A stretch of 64,000 bases of DNA. Source: Gnetum montanum. Lineage: Eukaryota; Streptophyta; Gnetopsida; Gnetales; Gnetaceae. Positions 1 through 9,368 of this stretch are shown here, one piece after another. The translations under genes and the position numbers were made by a program. Location: NCBI GenBank assembly GCA_015680685.1, contig MNCI01011925.1, positions 540,586 to 604,585 of the forward strand. Direction: 5' to 3'. Positions within the stretch are counted from its first letter, which is position 1. Every line of letters begins with the position of its first letter. The notes beneath the pieces are model-generated. The model saw only the letters and a program-made list of their open reading frames with translations, had not been told where the DNA came from and ran no database searches.

Positions 1-215
1 GAAAGATTAAGAAGAAGAAATTTCCATGCATCGCATACAATGGCACAAGGTGTAATTGCATGCAAAGGTCATGATTTGTGCAAAGTTTAACATTTCCTGC
101 ATGCAATTAGTGTGCACAAGTGATAAACATACAAAGATGCTTGTATGCAGCAACCACACAATAGGAAGGTACCCAGTGGCTGACAGTTGATGAAGAAAGT
201 AGTTCACTCATATGC

Positions 216-1258
216 ATGGAACCAACTAAGGGTTTGACTTGGACTTACATCGATAGCATAGACGCATTAGAGCAAGTTCATTGCCAACTTCCAAGTCTTA
301 ACCTTGAAAATGTTAACTGGGGGAAGTTGGAAATCCCTAAGAAATTTAAGCAGGAGCCCCTCAAGTTGAAACCATTGACCATCGATATGGAATGCACATT
401 CCTTAAAAATAAAAAATCGGTAATTATCAATGCTAAGCTTGCTCCTCAACAGAAAGAAGAACTGCTAAAGGTAATCAATAGATGGTCAAAAGCCTTCACT
501 TGGTCATATCCCAAATTAACTAGAATAGATCCTAGGATATGCCAACATAGGATTTACACTGACCCTTCCATGAAGCCTCGAAGATAACTGCAAAGGCATT
601 TGAACCCAAAATTGAAGCAAGTAGTCAAGGAAGAAATCGAACAACTTCTCAAGGCTGGGTTCATACATCCCATTACTAATAGTGAATGGGTTAGCCCCTT
701 AGTTATTATGCCTAAAAAGAGAGGAAAATGGAGGGTGTGCATAGATTTTAGGCTATTGAATATGGCAACATTCAAAGATCACTTTCTGTTGCCATTTGTT
801 GACCAAGTCTTAGACACCATCGTAGGGCATCACTACTATACTTTTCTGGATGGATATAGCAGATATAATCAAATACAAAGAGCCCCAGAAGACCAAGCTA
901 AGACTAAGTTCATCAATCCTTGGGGAACGTTTGCATACAAATAGATGCCGTTTGGCTTGTACAATGCCCCTGCAACATTTCAATGACTAGTTTTAAGCAT
1001 CTTCCAATAGTAGATAGGAAATGGTGTAGAAGTCTTTATGGATGATTTCTCCACCTATGGATCAAACTTTGATCAAGCCTTGGACCGATTAGAGCAAGTG
1101 TTAAAAAGATGTGTAGAAATCAATTTGAGGCTCAACTGGGAAAAAAGCCATTTGATGGTCCAAGAGGGCATAGTACTAGGGCAAAAAATCTCACACACAG
1201 GGATAGAGGTAGACCTCAAGAAAATCAAAGTTATCCAAGGAATTACCCGTTAACCGGA
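216..1258 (+). pseudogene. G1 reverse transcriptase region, broken
   Basis: Pre-RT and reverse transcriptase segment of the G1 polyprotein, which would copy element RNA into DNA in cytoplasmic particles. The first open stretch (216-587) carries the usual pre-RT text ending in a KPRR-like sequence before a TAA. The next (600-944) holds the fingers and palm motifs, with WRVCIDFRLLN and FLDGYSRYNQI. MPFG and NAPATF follow from about 944 to 984, interrupted by TAG and TGA. The catalytic motif is VFMDDF near 1033-1050, followed by EKSHLM and GIVLGQKISHTGIEV up to about 1250. FMDD in place of YVDD is typical of Athila-type elements. Stops at about 585, 943, 985 and 1012 sit where Gln, Arg or Trp is expected. 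A neutral relic is the simplest reading. Confidence 0.9.
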
Positions 1259-1834
1259 AACTGTCAAATATATTCAGTCATTTCTTGGACATACTGGCTA
1301 CTATAGGAGATTTATTGAGAACTTTTCAAAGGTTGCCAAACCATTGGTGGAATTAACAAAAAAGGACATACCTTTCGAGTGGACTAGGGAATGTGAATTA
1401 GCTTTTCAAACTCTGAAACAGAAGCTAGTAGAAACACCCATTCTACAAGCTTGTGACTGGTCCAAACCATTCCATATCATGACTGACATGTCCAACTATG
1501 CCTTAGGAGTTGTACTTACATAGTTAGATGACCAAAAGCATCTTTATTACATCCACTGTTCAAGTAGAAGTATCGCTTGTGCACAACTTAACTACACTAC
1601 CACAGAGAAAGAATTAATGGTTGTAGTGTTTGCACTAGAAAAAGTTTAGAAACTATGTATTGGGATATAAAGTATATATACATACAGATCATAGTGTAAT
1701 AAGCTTCTTCATGAATAAGCTAATGGTAAGCCCTCGTATCATACGATGGCTTGTAATCTTACAAGAGTTCGATCTTACGAGGATCGATCGTAAAGGCACT
1801 GAGAATGTAGTTGCTGATCATTTATCTCGGTTGT
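1259..1834 (+). pseudogene. G1 RNase H domain, frameshifted
   Basis: RT connection and RNase H region of G1, which would degrade the RNA strand during reverse transcription. The connection reads NFSKVAKPLVELTKKD and FEWTRECELAFQTLK. The RNase H core follows with MTDMSNYALG (first Asp), TTEKELMVVVFALEK (the conserved Glu) and HTDHS (second Asp). A TAG lies near 1521 after VVLT. The frame changes near 1648, so the HTDHS half is in a different frame from the first half. The segment ends at ADHLSRL, the usual end of this domain, followed by a TGA at about 1835. The acidic residues are kept, so the damage is in reading frame rather than active site. Confidence 0.85.
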
Positions 1835-1905
1835 GATGGAACAACAAAGAGGATGAGCATCCAATTTCTGATTATTTTCCTAATAAATTTCTCTTTACTG
1901 GTGTA

Positions 1906-3216
1906 GTGAATAATCAATCACCCACAGAGACAAATTGGTACAGTAGCATTGTTACCTATCTCCTCACCCAAAAAATACCACAAGAGTTAAACTTTAAGAA
2001 GAAACAACAGTTTCTTCACCGAGCCAAGTACTTTATGGAAATCAATGGGCAACTTTACAAAGTGTGTCTTGATGGCTTGGTTCGATGGTGTGTTCCTAAT
2101 ATAGATCAACTACGAGTTCTTCAAGATGCTCATGAGGGTCCTTGTAGGGGTCATTATGATGAGAGATGAATGGCCATCAAGATCTTGCTTGCAGGATATT
2201 ATTGTCCTACATTGTTTTGGGACATCCATTAATTCATCCAATCTTGTGAGCGCTATCAACATGATGGGGGAATGACTACTAGAATGGAGGGTCTGCAACA
2301 ATGGATCAAACCATTAGAACTTTTGACATTTGGGGAATTGATTTTATGAGGCCAATTACACCAATGTCCAATGGAAAAGCCTATATCATTGTTGCTGTTG
2401 ATTACCTAACTAAATGGATAGAAGTAGCTACTATTAAGGATTGTACATTATCTACAGCTACATGATTTGTTCAACAACAAATCATAAATAGGTTTGGTGT
2501 GCCTCATACACTTATTTTAGACAATGGTACCCACTTCACAGGTGTAACTTTTCAGAAATTAATGGAATACTTAGGCGTTGAGCATAAATGAAATACACCA
2601 TACCACCCCAAGCAAATGATCAAGCAGAAGCCACCAATAGGGAGATTACAAAGATATTGACAAGAACTATTAGCAAGTGTAGGCGAGACTGGAGCATTAA
2701 ACTTAACGATGCTCTTTGGGCATACGGCTCCATATGGAAACTCCCTATAGGCTACTCTCCCTATGACTTAGTGTATGGTAAATTATCAATGCTTCCCATT
2801 CAAACTAAGCTTCGTACACTATCCATGGCATGTGACCTCAACCTTGGCCTTGATCTAGCATAGAAACAATGGTTAGTAACCCTTAACTTGCTATATGAAA
2901 ATCAACTAGCTACCCTGTCATCTAACAAGTTGCACAAGGAATTCAATAAACAAAGTCATGACCTAAGGATTAGGAAAGTTAAATATCAACCAGAAGATAA
3001 GGTTCTCTACTAGAATCCCACACATGTGCCACAATGTACTAAATTTCAAACACTGTGGGAAGGACCTTATATTATTTATGCAACTTTTCCTTTAGGGGCC
3101 ATGACAATATACAAACCTGAGAGCCCAGGAAAGAAATTGTTGGTCAACGTACAACAAACAAAACCTTTCCATGAGCTTAGGATAGCCAGTACACATGCTA
3201 CCTTTGTTGATGGACA
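1906..3216 (+). pseudogene. G1 integrase, broken
   Basis: Integrase region that would insert the cDNA copy. The N-terminal zinc-binding region lies around 2030-2270 and is damaged: the final Cys pair reads CERY. The catalytic core follows with IWGIDFM (first Asp, about 2330-2350), LDNGTHF (second Asp, about 2515-2535) and [10 protein letters not shown] (Glu, about 2615-2640). The C-terminal part contains KFQTLWEGPYII and LLVNVQQTKPFHE up to about 3180. Stops at about 2167, 2232, 2463, 2588, 2861 and 3011 fit Trp, Arg or Gln codons changed by single C-to-T or G-to-A transitions. All three catalytic acids are still visible. Confidence 0.88.
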
Positions 3217-5198
3217 ACCTTGCTCACTATTTCGGATCTCCTCCTTCCAATTCAGTTGTGGGGGAGATGGCCACCTATGCTAACCGTCTTAGGCCCTTAG
3301 TTCTTTTTGAATTTTTGTTTTATACATTGTTGTTTTACACATTTTTTCAACTTTTCTTATTTTTGTTTTACATCATCGTTCATGTTTTTACTATTTCTTT
3401 GTTTGCTTGATTTACTTTTATTCGTCATCTAATTAGTGCTCATGATGGTGGATTGCATTATATCATATTGATTGCTAATGTTTGGTTTTTACTTTTGAAT
3501 TATGACGTTGATATTAAGGTATGGTTCTTTTGGTAAAATAGGTAATGAGTCCATGCTGTCCACTCATCCATACAACTTTATGGTCTCCTTTGGCTTGGAA
3601 CTATATAGTCCCATTTTTCTAAGTAAATTTATTAATGAATTGGTGGCTAGGTACTTTTCAAACCAAGGAAAGACTCAAAGGATGAAAAGGGAGCGACTTC
3701 AAGTGAATTCGATGCATTTGTGCTGGCCATTCTCTTGGGTGCTTGGATGCTTATTTCTTGGGTATTCTGCCATTTTGACATTGTTAAAAAACCAGAAAGT
3801 TGAGTGAATAAAAATAAGTCTTTGCATGGTGTGGTTCTCATGCAAAAAATAAAAATAAAAATGAGAAAAGTGAGAATTCAATGCACATCCCTTAGACATA
3901 ATAAAGAAATATGGGCTATAACCACTGGTTATGAAACTAGAAAGACATGTTGCCCATGCCTAAAAGTTCCCTCTAACTAATGCCCTTTCTCACTTCCTGC
4001 TTCTCCATCTCGCTCTCCTCGGGATGGTGTTCACTCTTTGTGAAGGCATTCTTGTGGCTTCAAGAGGATGGATTGGCTAGGTGTATTGATGCAAGGTCAT
4101 TGAATGTGGTTGGTTTGAGTCTAGATTTGGGATGAAGTTCTACCCAATCATCTTAACCATGAAATACACAAGGGGCTTTACACAACGTTGTTGTTGGGAT
4201 TCCATTCCATTCTCTTCTCTCCATCTTTCTTCCCATTTTCCACCTCATTGATGATTTTATCATTAGTTTGTTCTGGGTTGATGCATTGTTTTTCTTTGGT
4301 GAATTCTTATGGGTAAGTTTTTAACTCTTGCTTCCAAATGACATTCCTAGAGCCTACGGACTCTTTGGTTTGTGGGTTTGTTAGGGCATAAAAGGCATGA
4401 GCCTACTTTGGGGAGGACCCACTGGCATTCCTTTTTGGTGCAATTGTTAAGTTATTTTCCATAAACATTTCCTACAATCAATCATTTCTTGTTTCATCCC
4501 CATCCATGACATCCATTTTATTGGCATTGGCGTTGTTATTTTTTCCCATCTTTCTTGTTCCTCAGATTTTTCCATCTTATAGCTACCGGAGGTTTGCTCT
4601 TAGTCATGGGGGTCCTAGCACAAATTTTTCAATTTTCTCCATTTTACTATTCACCTAACCCCTACACCTTGGGTAGTCACTTGTGATAAATCTCTAAACC
4701 AGTTTCTGCCATAACACAACTTAGCCAATGCGCTTCATATTGAGGCAAGGTATCAACTGCATTGTGGTTTATCTATCCTTGCTCATTTGTGATTGTGTTG
4801 TGTGTACAAATGATGATCATACAAACAATGGACTAGGCTTGGAGGAAGCACTTAGGATGGACTGGAACTAAAGCATTTATGAAAGGAGCAAGTCTGGTGG
4901 CATGGCTATGAATAAACAACGAAAGGCGCAATCTTAGCATTGATGACAACATGCTTCATTTTCTTTCTTTTTCTTTCTCTACAAGTAGCCAAATAAAGGC
5001 TTGGATGTCATTTATGTACGAGTTTTCACCACGATGGTCATGAACACTAATGTTGTAATATGCTTATTGATATGTTCATTGGGCATGTTGAGTTTGTCAT
5101 CCCATTCCACCATCAGTTGTTAGTTAGTCAATAATCCCATACCTTCCCAATATTTTGTAAAGAACTTGTTTCTTTTCTTCTATACTCAAGGAAGAGTT
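3217..5198 (+). other. G1 3' internal region between pol and 3' LTR, with a small ORF
   Basis: About 2 kb between integrase and LTR. It opens with a purine stretch at 3258-3272 followed by GATGGCCACCTATGCTAA, the same as in G2 at 16,761. A T-rich zone with a few copies of a TTTTGTTTTACACA-like unit follows (3300-3400). An open frame of 101 codons at 3502-3807 encodes a basic middle and a hydrophobic stretch near its C-terminus (roughly residues 70-95) that could span a membrane. The corresponding stretch in G2 (17,120-17,440) is frameshifted. The same block occurs inverted at 62.74-64.0 kb, so it is a regular part of this family. Athila-type elements often carry an extra ORF in this position. 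I cannot show that this one is such a gene. Confidence 0.6.
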
Positions 5199-5212
5199 TA
5201 GTTGTGGGGGTA
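5199..5212 (+). promoter_or_regulatory. G1 polypurine tract before 3' LTR
   Basis: A GTTGTGGGGGTA segment directly abuts the 3' LTR start. Element G2 has the equivalent CATGGGGGTA directly before its 3' LTR at 18,649. This is the expected place for the plus-strand DNA primer. Confidence 0.75.
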
Positions 5213-6085
5213 TGATGAGAGAAATTACTCTAATTATTAGAGTGGTTACTCTAGTGTTTACTCTAGCAGTTACTTTAGCAGTTATTCTAATTATTAGAGT
5301 AGTTTCTCTGAAGTCTATAAATACAGTGCCCAGGCGCACAATTGGGAGGAAGTCTTTCAGCAGTCAAGTAGTGAAACTCTGGTAGTCTTTTTGAAAGTTA
5401 GAGTATTTTCCAAGTGCCTATAGCAGGAGGTCTAAGTGTGGACGGATCTTTATTTAAGCATTGTGTACTTGAGCACACCTTGTATATGGCAATAAAGACG
5501 AGCTCTTCGATTCATCCTTGCAGCACTTGAAATTTGTTTTCTTACGCATTTCTTTTATTTTATTTTCTTATGCATTTATTTTATTTTATTTTATTATATG
5601 CACTTTACATTTTTGTTATTAGCATAGCAATTCATTTTGATCAATTAAGAAAATCGTTAAATTACACAAGCATGACCGCTTCAAGCATGCGTGTAATGCT
5701 TGGTAACTCAGTAACAATTAGCGTTTGGTAATCCCAGCAGTGTTGCACTGGTTCAAGATATGTACAGCAAGTGGGAATGGATGCTTGTGTTAGGATTAGT
5801 TGGAACTTGGTTAATGAGTAGTTAAGTTAAATTAGTCACCTAGTTATCTCTCTCTTTCCCTATTAGCACAGAACATAAAAACATAAAAGATATAAAAATC
5901 ATATGCCTCAAGCTTACTTAACCATACAATCATGACATACAAATAAGTTTGGGAAGACAATGATCAATCAACCCATACTTGCTCCACAAGGGCGCAGAAG
6001 CACTTAGTCCTTGGAATTCGACCAGATTGTGTGTGAAACGATCGTATTTGTATGGTTGAGTGTAGGGGTACCTCACCGCTCATCA
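5213..6085 (+). repeat. G1 3' LTR
   Basis: An 873-bp LTR that starts TGATGA and ends TCATCA, a perfect 6-bp terminal inverted repeat. A TATA box (TATAAATA) lies at 5316-5323, about 104 bp from the LTR start. A polyadenylation-like AATAAAGA lies near 5492. The U5-like half shares the blocks GACCGCTTCAAGCATG and GGTACCTCACCGCTCATCA with the G2 LTRs, which supports the ends chosen. U3 holds two near-copies of a palindromic CTAATTATTAG motif at about 5230 and 5286, with short TACTCTAG repeats between them. Confidence 0.9.
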
Positions 6086-6125
6086 ACAATGCAAAAATTT
6101 ATTTCTATTTTTATCATTTATGTAG

Positions 6126-6518
6126 GTTGCATCTTCTTCTGCTATTGAAAAAAACTGGTCAACATATTCTTTCATTCATCAAATCAAAAGAAATAGTCTA
6201 ACTCCAAAAAGAGCTAAAAAATTAGTATCTGTTCATAGCATGATTAAATTGGAAGAAAGCAAGGAAATAAAATATAGGCAATCACCTACTCTTTGTTGGG
6301 ATGTTAATCGAGAAGATGATGATGTTTCAATAGTTGATGATAGAGAAAGTTATATTACAGACTTAGTTAATGTTCCTAGAGCAATGCATCTTAATATTGA
6401 TGATTCAATCCTTGATGAAGATGATTACCATGCAAATGATATTAATGACATAGAACAAAATGAAGTAGGTTTTACAAATTTACTCTTTAGAGTAGAGCAA
6501 GGAGAAAATATAGGCTAA
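6126..6518 (+). pseudogene. hAT-family transposase, last exon (C-terminal dimerisation region)
   Basis: An open exon after a splice acceptor (TTTATGTAG at 6117-6125), in frame with the downstream ATG at 6240 and ending at TAA 6516-6518. It encodes about 130 residues. The first 40 show the hAT dimerisation signature: SSSAIEKNWSTYSFIHQIK, then LTPKRAKKLVSVHS. In hAT transposases this segment pairs two transposase subunits for cut-and-paste movement. An acidic tail follows, rich in Asp and Glu. The exon has no stop or frameshift, but the rest of the gene is absent because the G1 retrotransposon sits 40 bp upstream, in what would be the preceding intron. Earlier exons may lie left of the window. 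A domesticated hAT-derived gene is possible but not supported by anything else here. Confidence 0.75.
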
Positions 6519-6602
6519 AATTAGATTTTGAACAATGTGAGAACTTCTAAGCTTTGGCAAGAAACTCTTTTGTGATTTAAAAAGAGATAGATAATTTTGT
6601 AA

Positions 6603-6634
6603 CATTATCATATCTAGATATATATATGATAATG
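6603..6634. other. AT-rich hairpin downstream of the hAT exon
   Basis: An 11-bp perfect inverted repeat (CATTATCATAT and ATATGATAATG) with a 10-base loop, about 85 bp after the hAT stop codon. It could fold in the 3' untranslated RNA or be part of a transposon end. No target duplication is evident. Confidence 0.5.
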
Positions 6635-6929
6635 CTAAAATATTTTATAACAAACATGAGACTCAATACTTGATGTTTCATTGCAATCTTTTATGCAATT
6701 TTTAAGCATTAACAATATTTTGAATTTACATTGTACTTGTTCTATATTCTACAATGTTTTTTTTATTATATATGAGATTTAATTTAAAAAAAACTAATAT
6801 ATTTAAATTTTCTCTATCACGTTCTTGGCTACGAACTTGTCCCCACCTTTTCTTGAGGAACATGTATGCAAACATGTTCAGAATCAGGAATCCTCGATTT
6901 CTGGCTTCTACGAATTGGATTCTTTTAAT

Positions 6930-7164
6930 GCATAAGTTTCCATCAACCTCAAACATTGCATTGATTTCTTCATCCATCCAGTTATCTAAAGTAACAGATA
7001 ACACCTTTGAAACATGAATACCGAGACTTCGATGTGCCCTGGCTTGAACAATTTACGCAAAAAAAAACACTAATATTTGCAGACGCCCATTTAGTTTCCT
7101 GAGTTCCACAATTAGCACAAACTTGATTGTCTGTTTGACCAAGAAAATCCTTTAGTCGCTCCAT
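6930..7164 (-). pseudogene. ArfGAP-domain gene fragment
   Basis: Minus-strand fragment of an ARF GTPase-activating protein, which stimulates GTP hydrolysis on Arf GTPases in vesicle traffic. The start reads MERLKDFLGQ. The zinc finger is complete: CANC, 16 residues including KWASANI, then CVNC. After a one-base frameshift near 7040 the arginine-finger region AHRSLGIHVSKVLSVTLD and the acidic WMDEEINAM segment follow. Sequence similarity ends near 6930. The wording is closest to the plant ArfGAPs that also carry a C2 domain (AGD11-13 type). No C2 part, and no later exon, is visible. The fragment is about 75 residues of a roughly 120-residue domain, with neighbours from unrelated genes, which suggests capture or ectopic duplication rather than a resident gene. 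Confidence 0.8.
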
Positions 7165-7250
7165 AGCTCCTCAATTCATAGCACCCTTCACTGGACCTGC
7201 ACCCACACCTGTAGCGGCATTGGTGACCAGCTGAGCCTGAGACTGAGACT

Positions 7251-7620
7251 TTGTTTTCCAGATTCATGGCCACGGTGGAGCAGAACGAGCAAACGGACGA
7301 AAAAATGTTCCGTGATGCCGTGCTCGATTTTATCGTCGTTGGCTGTGACACCACAGCCACGACCCTTTTGTGGCTTCTTTGGATCCTCAGCAGAAACCCT
7401 AGCATTGAAGCCATAATGGAGCAAGAAATCTGTGAGGGTAATCTAGAAACATGCCGGATTTCAGAACAAGAACGAAGAAGAGAAGATTTCGTTCCAACAA
7501 TTTTCAGAGTTGCTGATGTATGAGAGATTGATGGAGCTGAATTATCTGTAGGCGGCCATCTGCAAAACCCTGAGGCTGTATTCGACGGTGCCGCTGGACG
7601 GGTTCACGTTCATTTCCATA
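7251..7620 (+). pseudogene. Cytochrome P450 fragment (CYP86-clan-like)
   Basis: Plus-strand fragment covering the I-helix and K-helix of a plant cytochrome P450, a haem monooxygenase of the ER membrane. At 7300-7400 it reads KMFRDAVLDFIV, then VGCDTTATTL, matching the oxygen-binding A/G-G-x-D-T-T motif, then LSRNPSIEAIM. After a frameshift around 7470-7500 the K-helix region follows, with MELNYL, a TAG, AAICKTLRLY and VPLDG. The normally invariant Glu of ExxR is Lys here. The style of the I-helix and of the VPLDG segment suggests the fatty-acid hydroxylase clan (CYP86, CYP94, CYP96, CYP704). There is no haem-binding Cys loop and no N-terminal anchor, so this is a piece of about 120 codons. 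GC content is clearly higher than in the flanks. Confidence 0.8.
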
Positions 7621-7689
7621 TGCAGCTGTAGCTCATCCATTATCCAGTAACCCACGCATGGCTACGTCTACATCAGGTGGCTGATAATA

Positions 7690-8003
7690 TAATGGCCAGT
7701 CTTCTATAGAGCAATCACTGTGATGACGTGTGGCATTCACAGAAGGCGGAGCTTCCACGCCGTGACAATGCCGAAACTGCCACCGCTCCTGCCTTGCAAA
7801 CCCTAGAACACGTCGACGACCATGGGACGTCTATCCAAAATATTTTCTTACACATCTACGAGTAGTGCATGTAGCACGTTATCCATCGCCAGACCGTCCT
7901 TGCGTGTGAGCATGCCGTATCCGCCATTGCAGATGTGGCCGCCAACTTCTATGGTAAGGCAAGTGTCTGCCGGAAAGCCCAGGTTACGAAAGAAGCTCAG
8001 CTT
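7690..8003 (-). pseudogene. Berberine-bridge-enzyme-like FAD oxidase fragment
   Basis: Minus-strand fragment of a BBE-like FAD-linked oxidase, a secreted plant family that oxidises alkaloids, monolignols or carbohydrates. Reading from about 8000 down it shows LGFPADTCLTIEVGGHIC, NGGYGMLTRKDGLAMDNVL, HALLVDV, a TAA, then LDRRPM and a TAG where the family has Trp, then SGGSFGIVTAWKLRL near 7745. These are the FAD-binding core motifs: GxCxTVGxGGH, the GLAxDNV motif and GGGGGSFG. Similarity fades by about 7690. The N-terminal His/Cys flavin-attachment region and the substrate domain are missing. The 3' edge lies near the P450 fragment, in the opposite orientation, so the two are fused pieces, not an operon or a bidirectional gene pair. 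Confidence 0.8.
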
Positions 8004-8463
8004 AACAGTAATGTGTTAACCGTTAGGGATGTGCATCAAGACTGCGTAAGGCCGCATTTGTTTCAACCTTAACCGCAAGAGCCTTCATTGGTTGATCACG
8101 CAAACAACAAGCCGCTTTAACATGTGGCAAGCTGTATTACCAGAGCAAAAGCTCTGATTGGGTAGGCTGCAACACAGTGTTGAATACAATGGATAAGTGA
8201 GGGATGGACATGAGTGCTTGGATGTGTTTCAATTTTCAAAGTCTCTCAGCTATGACATGCAATTCCGACCTTCACTGTATCCACCGACAAATTCTGCTCT
8301 TTTGCTGTCCATTGCTTTTCAAACCATATTCCTTTGATGTTTTTTTTTTAAAACACCTCTTAAACCATTGATTTGCATCGCTAATTGTTTCTTTTCTGTA
8401 CTCCTTTTGGGCAACAGTCTTGAGAATGAATGATAAACCAAATCCCCTTTCAATCATAAATCT
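8004..8463. other. Unassigned stretch after the gene-fragment island
   Basis: No recognisable gene. GC falls towards the right. A short hairpin (CAGAGC, AAAA loop, GCTCTG) lies at 8141-8156. A few weak minus-strand codons near 8000-8060 might continue the BBE-like fragment, but they are not convincing. Confidence 0.5.
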
Positions 8464-8669
8464 GCTCCATTAAATGGTCTAAATGTGCCAACACTATCGT
8501 AACATAAAGTATCTTGCTCCATTAAATGGTCTAAATGTGCCAACACTATCGTAACATAAAGTATCTTGCTCCATTAAATGGTCTAAATGTGCCAACACTA
8601 TCGTAACATAAAGTATCTTGCTCCATTAAATGGTCTAAATGTGCCAACACTATCGTAACATAAAGTATC
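8464..8669. repeat. 52-bp tandem repeat, four identical copies
   Basis: Copies begin at 8464, 8516, 8568 and 8620 (period 52 bp). The last lacks two bases. The unit starts GCTCCATTAAATGG and ends TAACATAAAGTATC. All copies are identical, in contrast with the heavy decay around them, which implies recent amplification or an assembly artefact. Confidence 0.95.
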
Positions 8670-8778
8670 CATTCTCACTTTCCGTACACATCTTGGATGT
8701 ATATTAATGCTATTGTGTTATTTATGTAGGTACAACCCATAATGTTGCATCAATTAGCTCAATTAGCTTACGTACGGA

Positions 8779-8840
8779 AATAAGATAGGTGCCAATGAAA
8801 TATCTTGGATGTACCTACGTCAATGCAACCTATCTTATTG
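8779..8840. other. Inverted repeat at the left edge of copy TA
   Basis: A 12-bp arm AATAAGATAGGT at 8779-8790 and its complement ACCTATCTTATT at 8828-8839. The right arm is also present in copy TB (about 30,044-30,060). The homology between TA and TB begins next to this point, with a shorter version in TA of the stretch seen at 29,970-30,040. Confidence 0.6.
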
Positions 8841-8929
8841 ACATTTCATCATAGTGTTATTTAAACTATGCAACTTAACAATACCATAATGATATTGTCA
8901 ATGAGAGCATAGTTTTAGGGCCCATGAGG

Positions 8930-9129
8930 TTTTTTTATTCTTTTTTTAATTGGGGGGATGGGTGGTGAAGGGGGGACTTAAAATAATTTGACTATAGGTA
9001 CACCTTAAGACATAGTCAACATGATACCTTAGAGAGAAGATTTATAAAACAATATAACAATGCCTAAAGTGGGGCTTCAACTAGCAACATCTTTCTTAAC
9101 AAGATAATGAACTAACCACTTGAGACACC
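8930..9129 (-). mobile_element. tRNA-derived SINE-like element, copy in TA
   Basis: Read on the minus strand from 9129, it starts GGTGTCTCAAGTGGTTAG, which resembles an RNA polymerase III A box. GTTGAAGCCCC, a degenerate B box, follows about 48 bases later. It ends in an A-rich tail (forward-strand T runs at 8930-8947). At about 200 bp it has the size of a plant SINE. The paralogous copy at 30,150 has GGTGGCTCAAGTGG at the head, closer to the tRNA-like consensus. A clear target duplication was not found. Other short repeats with a T run could look similar, so this is a candidate. Confidence 0.5.
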
Positions 9130-9368
9130 TATCATTAGCGATAACATAGCTTTACTAGGAAAACTGTTACTTTATGTGTAGCAAGTTAATGATTTGAGCT
9201 ATGCTTGAAGCACCATCATGAAACTTAAAACTAAAATTTATTACATCTGTAAACTTTATGGATCTATTGTATAGTATAAATGTATATGCTATAAGTTTTA
9301 AAAACATTATTAAGAAAATTTTCAAATATTTTAAATAAGATTTTCAAGATATCTAATAATTTGGTAAC

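Larger units (their letters stand above)
1..6085 (+). mobile_element. G1: Athila-like Ty3/gypsy LTR retrotransposon, 5' part outside window
   Basis: An LTR element read on the plus strand in the order protease-RT linker (1-215), RT, RNase H, integrase, a long 3' untranslated region, and a 3' LTR ending at 6085. The 5' LTR, gag and protease lie left of the window. Bases 1-45 match the post-protease segment of G2 near 16,393-16,435, which places the missing protease just upstream. The order RT-RNaseH-integrase and the RT motif FMDD fit the Athila branch of Ty3/gypsy. The coding part has several stops and at least one frameshift, so the copy is dead. It is inserted 40 bp before the splice acceptor of a hAT transposase exon. 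The target duplication cannot be tested because the 5' end is missing; the first five bases after the LTR are ACAAT. Confidence 0.9.

Noticed and set aside
216-6085. Treating the G1 pol as an active element
   Set aside because: Multiple stops, a frameshift in RNase H and a damaged zinc region in integrase show that it is inactive.
7112-7424. Minus-strand ORFs over the P450 fragment
   Set aside because: They are antisense shadows of the I-helix coding region. The plus-strand reading has clear P450 motifs.
8141-8156. Hairpin as a Helitron 3' end for the gene-fragment island
   Set aside because: The hairpin is present, but no CTRR terminus follows at the expected distance and no 5' TC end was found.
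8272-8457. Minus-strand 61-codon ORF near the 52-bp repeat
   Set aside because: No recognised motif, compositionally like random AT-rich sequence, and no support from a second copy.
8464-8669. Possible CRISPR-like array
   Set aside because: The repeats are directly adjacent with no spacers, and the context is plant nuclear DNA. It is a simple 52-bp tandem repeat.
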